The notes: generated by a model from the letters alone, not told the origin. 64,000 nucleotides of DNA from Natrinema limicola JCM 13563 (GCF_000337475.1 NZ_AOIT01000016.1:1-64000); one strand, 5' to 3'; shown: positions 16,736 through 24,912, counted from the stretch's first letter. Made by a program: numbers and translations.

Positions 16736-18115
16736 TCAGTCGGCTGTCTCCGCGAGCTCGTCGTCGGATGCCGCTCGCGGCTCGTCTCTGAAGTACTCCT
16801 CGAGCTCGAACGGCTCGGTTTCCCCTTCGACACCGGTGACGTCGAGCGCCGTTACTTCGGCGTCGGTCTCGAGCAAGCCTGCCAGACTCGGCTCGGTACG
16901 ACCGTTGTCGCTGCTAATCAACTCCTTGACGTAGAGCCCACCCTCACCGTGGAGGCGCACCTCGGCCTCGGTCGGCTCGTAGAGGTCGCCGTCGATTTCG
17001 TAGACCGTCCGTTCACGGGTCAGCCCCGCCCGCCGGTGGTCGACCCGCTCGGGGGTGTACTGGTCGACGGTCGTCCCCTCGAGTTCTGCGAGTGCGGCAT
17101 CGAACGCGTCTGCCTCGACTGGCTCTCCGAACGCGACGTCGGCCCGGTAGTGTTTGCTCGCGTCGTGTTCCTTGACGCGCTCGACCATCTCGTAGGTCGC
17201 GAGCCGCAGGCCCTCGACTTCGACACTCCCTTCGGCGGCGTCGTTGATCTCGCGTTCGAGTGCCTCAACGTCGGGGTCACGGACACGGGGTCGTTTCACC
17301 TCGAGGACGAACGGTCGGCCGTCCTCGAGCATGCGGGCGTCGACGTCCTCGCGGCCCGCGCCGTGGAAGGTCCCCTCCTCGCCGTCCATCGCCGCGACGA
17401 CGTGGGGGCGGACGACCTGTTCGACGCTGGTATCGTACATGTAGCCGGAGCCGCCACAGTAGTCACACGGCTCTTCGCCGTCGTCGCCCAGTTGGACGCC
17501 GCTGCCGCCACACTCCCGACAGGGCCACTCGGTCTGGGGAATGTCGCGCTCGAGTTTCCGGTAGCGGCCGTAGACGAACGCGGGATTGATCTGGACGTCG
17601 ACCGCATGGCTCGTGACGGTGTCCGATTCGAGGGCCTCGAGCGGGTCGAACCCCTCGAGGTCGACGACGGCGAGCACGTCCGGCCGGTCGAAGTCGACGT
17701 CGGTGTCGGTCATCGCGCCGACGCGCCGGCCGACTTCGCGGTTCATTTCGCGCTTCATCGATTCGCCGACGTCTGGCTCGAGGTCGGCGTCTTCTCGAAG
17801 CAAGCGCTCGTTTTCTTCGACCAGCGGCGGGACGCGGGTGCCGACCTGGTAGGTCGTGAAATCGACGTCTGCGAGTTCGTCGACGATCGTCTCGGCGATT
17901 GCATCGAAGGTGCCACAGTACCCCTCACAGACCCAGCAATCGGCGGGATCGGTGGGCTCGAAGTCCTCGTCATCGGCTAGCGCGACCGTCGTGCGCAACG
18001 CTCGGCCGCGTTCGGCGTTTGTCAGTCCGAAACTCCGGTCGGCGAAGGGCCGGCCGAGACAGGAATCGCAGATGGAGCCCGTCGAAAGCAACTCGCGGGC
18101 GTCGTCCGTGATCAT
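16736..18115 (-). CDS. pus10: tRNA pseudouridine synthase Pus10
   Basis: A 459-residue enzyme that makes pseudouridine 54 and 55 in archaeal tRNA. The N-terminal zinc-binding THUMP-containing part shows CDSCLGR and CWVCEGYC. An unusual extra zinc-finger-like pair, CRECGGSG and CDYCGGSG, appears around residues 215-240. The catalytic domain has the Asp motif GREDVDARMLEDGRPF, followed by VLEVKRPR. The ATG at 18115 begins the conserved MITDDARELL. It acts upstream of TrmY, encoded 3 kb away, in forming N1-methylpseudouridine 54. Confidence 0.93.
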   Translation of the reverse strand: MITDDARELLSTGSICDSCLGRPFADRSFGLTNAERGRALRTTVALADDEDFEPTDPADCWVCEGYCGTFDAIAETIVDELADVDFTTYQVGTRVPPLVEENERLLREDADLEPDVGESMKREMNREVGRRVGAMTDTDVDFDRPDVLAVVDLEGFDPLEALESDTVTSHAVDVQINPAFVYGRYRKLERDIPQTEWPCRECGGSGVQLGDDGEEPCDYCGGSGYMYDTSVEQVVRPHVVAAMDGEEGTFHGAGREDVDARMLEDGRPFVLEVKRPRVRDPDVEALEREINDAAEGSVEVEGLRLATYEMVERVKEHDASKHYRADVAFGEPVEADAFDAALAELEGTTVDQYTPERVDHRRAGLTRERTVYEIDGDLYEPTEAEVRLHGEGGLYVKELISSDNGRTEPSLAGLLETDAEVTALDVTGVEGETEPFELEEYFRDEPRAASDDELAETAD

Positions 18116-18284
18116 GTCTCGGGAGTAGGGCGGCGCGGGTAACACGTTTTCCCTTCGCAGCGACGGTGTAAGACTCGATTGCAGCGAGTATCGACCGTCT
18201 CGACTCGCGCTGCCGGTGTGCCCGTGCTTGCTTGTGCAAGTCATAGCCAGGTAATTCAAATGGATCGGGTCCTACCCTCCACGC

Positions 18285-19394
18285 ATGAGCGATCACCGAC
18301 TGGATCGTCGATCCTTTCTTGGGGTTGCAGGTGCCGGACTCGCCGGTGCCATCGCCGGCTGTGCCGAGCCCCGCGCCGAGAATTCGATCGAGGGAGACTC
18401 CTCAGCCACCATCGATCGGGACGACCTCGCCGACGGCTCGGCGTTTACCGAGATCTATAACGCGGTCATCGAATCGGTCACACAGGTTCGCGTCTTCGGC
18501 GTCGAGAACCCGACCACCGGTGCCGAGGGACGCGGGCAGGGATCGGGCTTTCTCTACGACGACCGCCACGTCGTCACCAACGACCACGTCATCGCCAACA
18601 GCGAGGCGGCCGACCTCCAATATACGAACGGCGACTGGACGAGCACCACGCTCGTCGGTCGCGACGTCCAGAGCGATCTGGCCGTCCTCGAGGTCGATCA
18701 CGTGCCGGAGGGGGTCGCACCGCTTTCGATGGCCGACGAGCGTCCGGTTGTCGGCCAGCAGGTCGTCGCCGTCGGGAACCCATACGGGCTCAACGGGTCG
18801 ATGTCGACAGGGATCGTAAGCGGCGTCAACCGAACACTCGACCACCCCCAGCAGCGGTTCTCGTATCCGAACGTCATCCAGACTGACGCTGCCGTCAACC
18901 CCGGGAACAGCGGTGGTCCACTCGTCGACCTCGATGGGGAAGTCGTGGGCGTCATCAACGCTGCCGGTGGCGACAACATCGGCTTCGCCATCTCTGCGGC
19001 GCTCACTAAACGCGTCGTACCGGCGCTCATCGAAACCGGCGAGTACGAGCACTCGTATCTGGGAATCGGCCTGCGAACCGTCGATCGACTCGTCGCCGAG
19101 GCAAACGACATTTCGGAGGCGGCCGGCATCATGGTTACCGGCGTCATCGATGGCTCGGCTGCCGATGGTGTCCTCCAACCGGCCACGCGGGCCGTTCAGC
19201 GACGCGGCGAACGGATTCCAGTCGGCGGTGACGTCATCCGCGAACTCGACGGCACGCCGATTCCCGACCGACACGCCCTCTCGACATATCTCGCGCTCGA
19301 GACCAGTCCCGGGGATACGATCGAGGTTCGACTCCTGCGAAACGGGCGGCTACGTACGCAAGACCTAACGCTCGATTCCTGGCCATCGGCGTAG
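18285..19394 (+). CDS. HtrA/DegP-like serine protease, Tat lipoprotein
   Basis: 369 residues. The N-terminus LDRRSFLGVAGAGLAGAIAGC is a twin-arginine signal ending in a lipobox Cys, so the protein is exported folded and lipid-anchored. The trypsin-like domain has the catalytic triad in VVTNDHVIA (His), QSDLAVLEVD (Asp) and NPGNSGGPLVD (Ser). A single C-terminal PDZ domain (about residues 255-365) contains YLGIGLRTVD and the DVIRELDGTPIPD segment. It probably handles misfolded surface proteins. It is monocistronic with a small hairpin after the stop. Confidence 0.93.
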   Translation: MSDHRLDRRSFLGVAGAGLAGAIAGCAEPRAENSIEGDSSATIDRDDLADGSAFTEIYNAVIESVTQVRVFGVENPTTGAEGRGQGSGFLYDDRHVVTNDHVIANSEAADLQYTNGDWTSTTLVGRDVQSDLAVLEVDHVPEGVAPLSMADERPVVGQQVVAVGNPYGLNGSMSTGIVSGVNRTLDHPQQRFSYPNVIQTDAAVNPGNSGGPLVDLDGEVVGVINAAGGDNIGFAISAALTKRVVPALIETGEYEHSYLGIGLRTVDRLVAEANDISEAAGIMVTGVIDGSAADGVLQPATRAVQRRGERIPVGGDVIRELDGTPIPDRHALSTYLALETSPGDTIEVRLLRNGRLRTQDLTLDSWPSA

Positions 19395-19401
19395 GCGGCT
19401 G

Positions 19402-19420
19402 GCGACGCTGCATGCGTCGC
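19402..19420 (+). terminator. hairpin after the HtrA gene
   Basis: gcgacgc-tgcat-gcgtcgc forms a perfect 7-bp stem 8 nt after the stop. No U-run follows, so termination is only possible. The rest of the gap to 19657 shows no convincing gene. Confidence 0.4.
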
Positions 19421-19657
19421 GTTCGGCCGATGGCGCTCCGCTGTCGTGCCCCGCCGAAACGAGTCGTTACTGTCGCTACTGTGCGTTCGTTTCGGACTAT
19501 AGCACGATCATACACATTAGGGCTCGTTACGTTCTTTCTCACGCGAGCGATCGAGCTGGAACCGAACGCTACCATCGGGACTTCCATAGTAGTGGCTTGA
19601 TAACAATGTACATGCTTGTAGCGATCACATTCGGTGCGAGTACCCACCTGATGTCGC

Positions 19658-19849
19658 ATGACCGACGCCGACACCTCCGACACCGATAACACGGAACCGA
19701 CGTTCGAACTCGACCACGTCGTGGTCGAAAACGACGGCGCGCCGGACGAGTGTGCGATCTTCCCGCTCGAAGCCAACGAGACGGAGCTGCTGACCGCCTG
19801 GATCTCGGCGCACGAAGGCGACTTCGTCGACCTCGAGTCGATGCACTAA
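19658..19849 (+). CDS. small acidic DUF7511-type protein
   Basis: 63 residues, very acidic, with the segment VVVENDGAPDECAIFPLEAN followed by ETELLTAWISAHEGDFVDLESM. The CxIFP...LTxWI pattern matches the small haloarchaeal DUF7511 family, whose function is unknown. A paralogue with the same pattern (DRCTLVPHEG...LNAWLTADLETVVDL) lies at 24116-24346. The gene is 2 nt upstream of the small membrane-protein gene and probably co-transcribed with it. Confidence 0.7.
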   Translation: MTDADTSDTDNTEPTFELDHVVVENDGAPDECAIFPLEANETELLTAWISAHEGDFVDLESMH

Positions 19850-19851
19850 CA

Positions 19852-20040
19852 ATGTACCTGAATCACTCCGTTACCGCTGTCGGCTTCTGGCTCGGCACCC
19901 TGCTGCCGATCGCCTACGTGCCCGTTATTCTGGCCGGAATCGATTCGATCGGGCGACTCTCGCTGCTTATCGCCCTGCTGGCGGTGCACGCACTCGCTCT
20001 CGTCGTCGGCCACGACTATGCGGGATCGCGATCGCGCTGA
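19852..20040 (+). CDS. small two-helix membrane protein
   Basis: 62 residues starting MYLNHSVTAVGF, with two hydrophobic helices (WLGTLLPIAYVPVILAGI and LSLLIALLAVHALALVVG) and a basic C-terminus. It begins 2 nt after the preceding stop, so it is co-transcribed with the DUF7511-type gene. I do not recognise a family. Confidence 0.65.
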   Translation: MYLNHSVTAVGFWLGTLLPIAYVPVILAGIDSIGRLSLLIALLAVHALALVVGHDYAGSRSR

Positions 20041-20117
20041 CGGCCTCATGAACCGGTTGCGATCGCTCTCTCAGTTCGTCTGCCACACTCGCCTTCGAGA
20101 CGGTTCGACGGGACCGC

Positions 20118-20303
20118 TCACTCGAGCGAGACCGACCAGACCTGCGCTCGCGGCGTTCCACAGCAGTCACAGACGACCGCTTGCTTGTCCTTGTACCTGG
20201 CTCGCTCGAGTTCGCCGTTGGGACAGTCGGGACAGGACTGCCCCGTAAGAATCGCGAGCAACTGCTGCGTACCGCCGGACTGCGACGACTCTGATTTCGC
20301 CAT
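20118..20303 (-). CDS. small zinc-finger protein, HVO_A0556-like
   Basis: 61 residues with two CPxCG-like pairs, CPDCPNGELERARYKD and VCDCCGTPRAQVW. The spacing and the RxxYKxxxAVVCxxCxTP pattern resemble the small haloarchaeal zinc-finger family named for HVO_A0556. The longer frame starts at 20360, but MAKSESSQSGG at 20303 is the better start. Function unknown; such proteins may act in RNA or protein binding. Confidence 0.7.
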   Translation of the reverse strand: MAKSESSQSGGTQQLLAILTGQSCPDCPNGELERARYKDKQAVVCDCCGTPRAQVWSVSLE

Positions 20304-20387
20304 ATAGTCACTGCATACCGGAGATAGGGGTAACGGTTGGCCATGCCTATGCAGCCTCAATGGGTCCCTGATATCGTCGGTTGGTCG

Positions 20388-20471
20388 TCATACGGTCTGC
20401 TGTCATTTGGTCCCGGCGCACCTGCAACCTGGCATGGGTGCGCCGGACATGACTGACAGGAATCCATATCA
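20388..20471. repeat. dispersed nested palindrome, copy R5
   Basis: 84 bp, arms tcatacggtctgctgtca and gactgacaggaatccatatca. The inner hairpin is cccggcgcacc with gggtgcgccgg. Compared with R1 and R3, the inner arms carry paired changes that preserve pairing. It lies between the divergent zinc-finger and DUF457-type genes. Confidence 0.9.
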
Positions 20472-20567
20472 GTCCCGGCACGACCGCGACCCACGGTTGG
20501 GTATCTCGACTCCGACCGACAGTACGAGTCGAAGCAGCTATGCCCGCGACCGGTGAACGGCCGTTCG

Positions 20568-21125
20568 ATGTGGCCCTGGGGACACCTCGCCGTCGCCTAC
20601 CTGCTCTTTACCGTCGTCACACACCGCCGGTTCGGCCGCCCGCCGCGTGCCTGGCCGGCGATCGCACTCGCCGTCGGCTCGCAGATGCCGGATCTGATCG
20701 ACAAACCACTCGCGTGGAATTTCGGCGTCCTGCCCGGCGGTCGGACGCTGGCCCACTCGCTTTTCGTCGTCGCCTGCCTCGTGCCTGCGGTCTTGCTCGT
20801 GGCGGGTCGACTCGAGGGTCGCGCAGTCGGCGTCGGCTTTCTCGTCGGCTACGGGTCGCACCTGCTGGCGGACATCCCGCCAGCGGTCCTTTCGGGAGAA
20901 TTTGCATACGCCGCCTACCTCCTCTGGCCGGTACTCGAGCAACCACCAGAGGATCCCGTCGCCGGCATCTTCGATGCGATCTTTCACTACTACACGATGG
21001 GGCCCTACGAGTGGGTGCAGTTCGGCCTCTTTGCGGTCGCCGCCCTCGCCTGGTACCGCGACGGGATGCCGGGGCTCGGCCTTGTCTCGGCCTCGCTCGA
21101 GCGCCGACTCGGCGTCGAGTCCTGA
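20568..21125 (+). CDS. membrane-bound metal-dependent hydrolase-like protein (DUF457/YdjM type)
   Basis: About 185 residues with the DUF457 pattern: WPWGHLAVAYLL, VGSQMPDLIDKPL (acidic metal-ligand motif), LPGGRTLAHSLFVV and GYGSHLLADIPPA, spread over several transmembrane helices. The conserved His and Asp residues suggest a membrane phosphatase/hydrolase fold, but no substrate is known. GTG at 20553 is an alternative start; the ATG at 20568 directly precedes the conserved WPWGH. It is in the same direction as trmY, 72 nt upstream. Confidence 0.8.
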   Translation: MWPWGHLAVAYLLFTVVTHRRFGRPPRAWPAIALAVGSQMPDLIDKPLAWNFGVLPGGRTLAHSLFVVACLVPAVLLVAGRLEGRAVGVGFLVGYGSHLLADIPPAVLSGEFAYAAYLLWPVLEQPPEDPVAGIFDAIFHYYTMGPYEWVQFGLFAVAALAWYRDGMPGLGLVSASLERRLGVES

Positions 21126-21197
21126 TCGCCGGCGGCTGCGCCCGCTGCTCGATCGTCGGATCGTGGGGGCTATCCCGACGGCCGGCAACGCTTTGAT

Positions 21198-21800
21198 ATG
21201 CGCCAGTTCGTACTCATCGGTCACGACGTGCCGACGACGCCTGACTTCTCACTCGACGATCTCGCGGGCGGAGCCGGCCGCCTCGACGCGCTCTGTCGGT
21301 CGATCACCGCCGCGTTCGTCACCTCCCACGGCATTCGTGAGGACGTCCGCGTCCACCTGATCGCCCAGGACGAACTCACCATCACCTTCGACGGCAGCGA
21401 CCTCCAGCGGCTCAACCCCGACGAGCGAAGCACTGCTGCATTGGTTCGGAACGCCCTCGAGCACCGCAACGAAGCCATCGGTGCGCTGCCTGCAGAACCC
21501 AGCCCAGGGGTCGAACTCTACCGACGCGGATTTGAGAGAACGCTCGAGGAACTCGCCGACGATGGCCCGATCGTCCAGCTCCACGAGGATGGCGAGGCGG
21601 TCGTCGACGTCGGCGCGGAGCGGCTTGCGGACGCGGTGTTCGTGCTCTCGGATCATCGTGATTTCACCGCGGACGAAGCCGATGTGCTCGAGGAGTATGC
21701 CGATCAGCGACTTCGACTCGGCCCACAGTTGCTCCACGCCGATCAGGCGATTACGGTCGCCCACCAGTATCTCGATACGGACGGCTACGAGCAGTTTTGA
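21198..21800 (+). CDS. trmY: tRNA (pseudouridine-54 N1)-methyltransferase
   Basis: A SPOUT-class methyltransferase of 200 residues converting pseudouridine 54 to N1-methylpseudouridine in the T-loop. The N-terminus MRQFVLIGHDVPTTPDFSLD is diagnostic, as are LDALCRSITAAFVTSHGIR, VFVLSDHRDFTADEAD and LGPQLLHADQAITVAHQYLD. The substrate pseudouridine is made by Pus10, encoded 3 kb to the left. The gene is followed after 92 nt by a tRNA-Pro gene in the same direction. Confidence 0.95.
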   Translation: MRQFVLIGHDVPTTPDFSLDDLAGGAGRLDALCRSITAAFVTSHGIREDVRVHLIAQDELTITFDGSDLQRLNPDERSTAALVRNALEHRNEAIGALPAEPSPGVELYRRGFERTLEELADDGPIVQLHEDGEAVVDVGAERLADAVFVLSDHRDFTADEADVLEEYADQRLRLGPQLLHADQAITVAHQYLDTDGYEQF

Positions 21801-21892
21801 GCGGGGTGTGCGAAGAGACGACGACCACGCCGGCGGCTCGATGAGTGTGCATTCGGAAGCGTTAAAGGATCCGACCCACTCCGTTCGAATGC

Positions 21893-21965
21893 GGGCCGGT
21901 GGGGTAGCTTGGTATCCTTCGGCCTTCGGGTGGCCGTAACCGCAGTTCGAATCTGCGCCGGCCCA
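21893..21965 (+). tRNA. tRNA-Pro (anticodon CGG)
   Basis: A 73-nt cloverleaf. The acceptor GGGCCGG pairs with CCGGCCC, with discriminator A. The anticodon stem CGGCC/GGCCG encloses the loop TTCGGGT, giving anticodon CGG. The T arm is CGCAG-TTCGAAT-CTGCG. CCA is not encoded and there is no intron. Its 3' end is partly duplicated 150 bp downstream. Confidence 0.95.
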
Positions 21966-21969
21966 TACT

Positions 21970-22032
21970 ACTCCCGCACTTCAAACCGCCGAGCGGCGCG
22001 GCTGCGACGCAAGGCATCCGAAGTGCGGGAGT
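21970..22032. repeat. 12-bp inverted repeat downstream of tRNA-Pro
   Basis: actcccgcactt (21970-21981) and its exact reverse complement aagtgcgggagt (22021-22032) flank 39 bp of GC-rich sequence. The left arm begins 5 nt after the tRNA, so it could form the tRNA's transcription terminator or be part of an inserted remnant. Confidence 0.7.
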
Positions 22033-22103
22033 CGATGACGGCGCGCAGATTCGAATTAGACCGAGGTTCTGCGCGGAGCGCAGGTTCTCGGGCGTCGTTC
22101 GGC

Positions 22104-22130
22104 ATCTGCGCCGGCCCACTTTCTCCCGCA
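22104..22130 (+). repeat. duplicated tRNA-Pro 3' end (att-like scar)
   Basis: atctgcgccggccca (22104-22118) is identical to the last 15 nt of tRNA-Pro (21951-21965). The similarity resumes as ctcccgca in the flanks (21971-21978 and 22123-22130). An inverted copy of the T-loop sequence, gcgcagattcgaa, lies between them at 22043-22055. A tRNA 3' end repeated this way is the usual footprint of tRNA-targeted integration; no integrase is present. Confidence 0.7.
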
Positions 22131-22231
22131 TTCCACGACGACGAGCGAAGCAAACAGATCAGAGACACGGTTCTCGGTGGATAGACACAGTCGATGCCGA
22201 CCGGCGGCAACAGGGCCGATCGGATGGCCGC

Positions 22232-22621
22232 TCACATGACTCGATCCGGACGAATCCGTAAGATTACCCGCTCGGATTCGATCGGGTTCGGGTACTCGTC
22301 GACGTCCATGTATCGCTGGGCGAGTTCGTCGATGTGTGCTCGAGCGCCGTCGGTCGTCCGTTCCTCGACCTCGCCGATCACCGAGAGGCGTCGGTAGGGG
22401 TCGTCGGGATCGGTCACGCTGACGCCGATGGCGGGGTTGTGTGCTACGTTCTTCGCTTTTTGTCGATGTCGTTCGGTATTGACCAGCAGGCGTTCGTCGT
22501 CGGCGTCGTAATCGATCCACACTGGTGTGACGTGTGGCAATCCCTCCTGAGTCAGCGTCGCGACGTGGGCGAACGTTTTCTTCTCGAAGAGGTCGTGGAA
22601 GTCGTCGGGGATCGCGGCCAT
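22232..22621 (-). CDS. PPOX-class (probably F420-dependent) oxidoreductase
   Basis: 129 residues with the split-barrel flavin-binding fold of the pyridoxamine-phosphate-oxidase class. FAHVATLTQEGLPHVTPVWIDYD is the N-terminal signature, followed by LLVNTERHRQKAKNVAHNP and a terminal VILRIRPDRVM. The short F420-binding subgroup has exactly this layout. F420 synthesis is supported in the same window by cofH. Substrate unknown. A weak alternative is an FMN-binding stress protein. Confidence 0.85.
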   Translation of the reverse strand: MAAIPDDFHDLFEKKTFAHVATLTQEGLPHVTPVWIDYDADDERLLVNTERHRQKAKNVAHNPAIGVSVTDPDDPYRRLSVIGEVEERTTDGARAHIDELAQRYMDVDEYPNPIESERVILRIRPDRVM

Positions 22622-22802
22622 GGCACCGTATCGTTCACCCGCATTGGTCTTGTGTATGGTACCAACACCTACACCAGTCGAACAGACCGTGAGACTGATT
22701 GTTTTCGGCGGCGTGGAACGGGGGCCACTCGAGAGAGACGGATAGCGACCATGCAGATGACGGCTGACGGCTTATGATCTCTGAAAGTGTCTGTAATCTC
22801 GT

Positions 22803-23042
22803 ATGACTGACCAGCAGTCGCCAACTCGTCGTCGAGTACTGAAACTCACAGGAGCCGCTGCATCGACCGCTCTCGTGGCCGGCTGTGGCGGTCCTGGGAA
22901 CGGGAACGGAAACGAGACGGAAGAGGATGGGGACGACGAGGCCGAAGCTGACAACGAGACTGAGATGAACGAGACGAACGAAACCAACGAGACGAACGAA
23001 ACGAACGAGACCGGGATGAACGAAACCAACGACACCGAGTAA
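22803..23042 (+). CDS. small Tat lipoprotein with NET-repeat tail
   Basis: 79 residues. PTRRRVLKLTGAAASTALVAGC is a twin-arginine signal with lipobox VAGC. The mature part is almost wholly low-complexity: Gly-Asn, then acidic, then repeated Asn-Glu-Thr units. Each NET is also an N-x-T sequon, so the tail may be heavily N-glycosylated. It resembles the tail of the larger surface protein at 25551-26801. Function unknown; possibly a spacer-type surface lipoprotein. Confidence 0.75.
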   Translation: MTDQQSPTRRRVLKLTGAAASTALVAGCGGPGNGNGNETEEDGDDEAEADNETEMNETNETNETNETNETGMNETNDTE

Positions 23043-23207
23043 GCGCTTTTTCTCCGACACCCACCCGAATTCGTTCGCGTCCACAGCCCATCCTGCTAGC
23101 TGCCCGTCGAACTGCCGGCGATCGTCAGGCCGGCACCCCGCCGTCAGCAAGGGTGGCCACCGAACCGGGACGCAACCGTTACCGGTCCACGTCTCGTCGC
23201 TCGAGTA

Positions 23208-23936
23208 ATGACCGACGGACTCGAGGCGGACGTCGAACGACTGGACGGAATCGCCGAGCGACGAGACGAGTTAGCTGCTCGCGTACGGACCCACGCTGGC
23301 GAGATTGCGCGGGAACTCGCCGTGTTGCAGGGTGGCGATTACGGGCAGGAAACGTTCGATACCGACGGCGGTAGCTGGACGATCAAGTACGAGGCTGGCG
23401 ACGTCCAGTATCTGCGATTCGACCCCACTTCGGGCTCGGAGACGTACGTCGTCTCGAGCAAGCAGCCACCCGAACCTGAGGCCTTAGAGACGGCGATGGC
23501 CGACTACGGGGCGTTCGTCGCGGCGTACAACGAGTACGTTCGTTCGTTCGACGGGCTGTTCGCGGACGTGCCCGAGGAGTTTCCGGCAGTCGAGTCGACG
23601 GCGGAGCTGGTCGCCGAGCGGGATCGGATCGTCGACCGTATTCGGGAGGTCTGTGACGCGATGGCTGCCCAACTCCATCGGTACGACGGCGAGTACGGCA
23701 CCTACGCAACGACGGTCTCTGGCACCCGCTGGGAGCTGAAGTGGGACGGCGACGTGGCTTCGTACCTACGCATCGGCGGCTCCAACGGTACCTACCTCCT
23801 TTCACAGTACGGGCCGCCAGCAGCTACTGACGTTCGCCGGTTTGCTGCCGACGTCCCGGCGTTCGTCGCCGCGTTCAACGACCACGTCGACGATCTCGAG
23901 GCTGATCTCGCGCAGGTCAGTTTCGGCGACGATTGA
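23208..23936 (+). CDS. hypothetical protein made of two tandem homologous modules
   Basis: 242 residues, no signal peptide or transmembrane helix. I do not recognise a family, but two halves align along their length. Residues about 9-121 contain helix, W(T/E)(I/L)K beta region and FVAAYNEYV. Residues about 128-237 contain WELKWDGDVASYLRIG and FVAAFNDHV. Each module reads as an alpha helix, a beta-sheet core with a Trp and a Tyr-Leu-Arg strand (VQYLRF/ASYLRI), and a closing helix. The gene stands alone, 166 nt after the NET lipoprotein. Confidence 0.75.
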   Translation: MTDGLEADVERLDGIAERRDELAARVRTHAGEIARELAVLQGGDYGQETFDTDGGSWTIKYEAGDVQYLRFDPTSGSETYVVSSKQPPEPEALETAMADYGAFVAAYNEYVRSFDGLFADVPEEFPAVESTAELVAERDRIVDRIREVCDAMAAQLHRYDGEYGTYATTVSGTRWELKWDGDVASYLRIGGSNGTYLLSQYGPPAATDVRRFAADVPAFVAAFNDHVDDLEADLAQVSFGDD

Positions 23937-24115
23937 ATCTTACCCAGTCGTTCAGCGGCAACGAGCGAGCCGCTGTGAGGGACACGACTGCGTCGGCTCT
24001 CGAGGCGGCTTCGGAGCGATATACAGCGGACCCAACCCCTCTATACCGGAACTAGTAGCCGTTTTGTACCGTCTCGGCATAGGAACTGGTGGCGACGACG
24101 GTCGCCAGGACTACC

Positions 24116-24346
24116 ATGGATGGCTCTACTGACCGGATCGATGAGGGTACTGCCCACGAGTACGCGGCTGCCACCGACGCGGTCGACGCCGACGAGACGG
24201 TACTGTTCGATGCCATCGTCGTTCGATACGAATCCGGCAGCGATCGCTGTACACTCGTCCCCCACGAGGGTTCGACAACGGAGAAACTGAACGCCTGGCT
24301 GACCGCAGACCTCGAGACGGTCGTCGATCTCGACGATGCCCGCTGA
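24116..24346 (+). CDS. small acidic DUF7511-type protein, second copy
   Basis: 76 residues: after an acidic leader, DAIVVRYESGSDRCTLVPHE and STTEKLNAWLTADLETVVDL match the pattern of the protein at 19658-19849 (CxxxP then LxxWI/L). It starts at the ATG at 24116; a GTG at 24089 is possible. It is convergent with a PadR gene. Function unknown. Confidence 0.7.
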   Translation: MDGSTDRIDEGTAHEYAAATDAVDADETVLFDAIVVRYESGSDRCTLVPHEGSTTEKLNAWLTADLETVVDLDDAR

Positions 24347-24439
24347 CGACGGCTGCCGGAAGCTCGCTGAACCTGGTGCCGGGAGCGATAGGAAGCGAGA
24401 CGCTGGCGGTGAAGCGGACCCGAAAAGCGATCCCAGAAG

Positions 24440-24715
24440 CTAGACGTCGACGTACTGGTCGACCCACTTCTGGCGGCGCTGGAGCGCGCGTCTGCCTTTC
24501 GGCGTCAGCGCGTAGTAGTTCGTTCGACGGTCGAGTTCACCTTTCTCGACGAGTTCTTTCTCGACGAGCGTGTCGAGATTGGGATACAGCCGACCGTGTG
24601 TGACCGGCTGGTCGATGTAGTCGTTGATGTCGTCGAGGATCTCTTGGCCCGACGGCCGATCCTTTCCTGCGATCACGTACAGCAAGTCGCGCTGGAAGCC
24701 AGTTAGCTGATCCAT
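24440..24715 (-). CDS. PadR-family transcriptional regulator
   Basis: 91 residues forming the PadR winged helix: GFQRDLLYVIAGKDRPSGQE followed by ILDDINDYIDQPVTHGRLYP and LVEKGELDRRTNYYALTPKG. The TxGRLYPxLdxLxekgLV pattern and the final YxLTpkGrraL motif are diagnostic. It lacks a long C-terminal dimerisation helix, as usual for short haloarchaeal PadR proteins. It is divergent from the NUDIX gene, about 200 nt away, which may or may not be its target. Confidence 0.88.
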   Translation of the reverse strand: MDQLTGFQRDLLYVIAGKDRPSGQEILDDINDYIDQPVTHGRLYPNLDTLVEKELVEKGELDRRTNYYALTPKGRRALQRRQKWVDQYVDV

Positions 24716-24912
24716 GGATCACCCTCTGAGTGACGACCTTCACCGCTCTGTGGTTTTGTTATAGAACGGGTACACCGATCGAGCTACCCCCGAATGCGCC
24801 CCATATAACTGCTGTCGGTCGAGAGTGCCAGCGAGAGCCGCCACACGACGCCATCGAAGACACGCATCGACGTGACGCGGCGCTTTTGACGATCACTGCC
24901 GTATCGGTCGCT

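Noticed and set aside
16580-17980. 466-residue open frame opposite pus10
   Set aside because: Antisense shadow across the catalytic region of Pus10.
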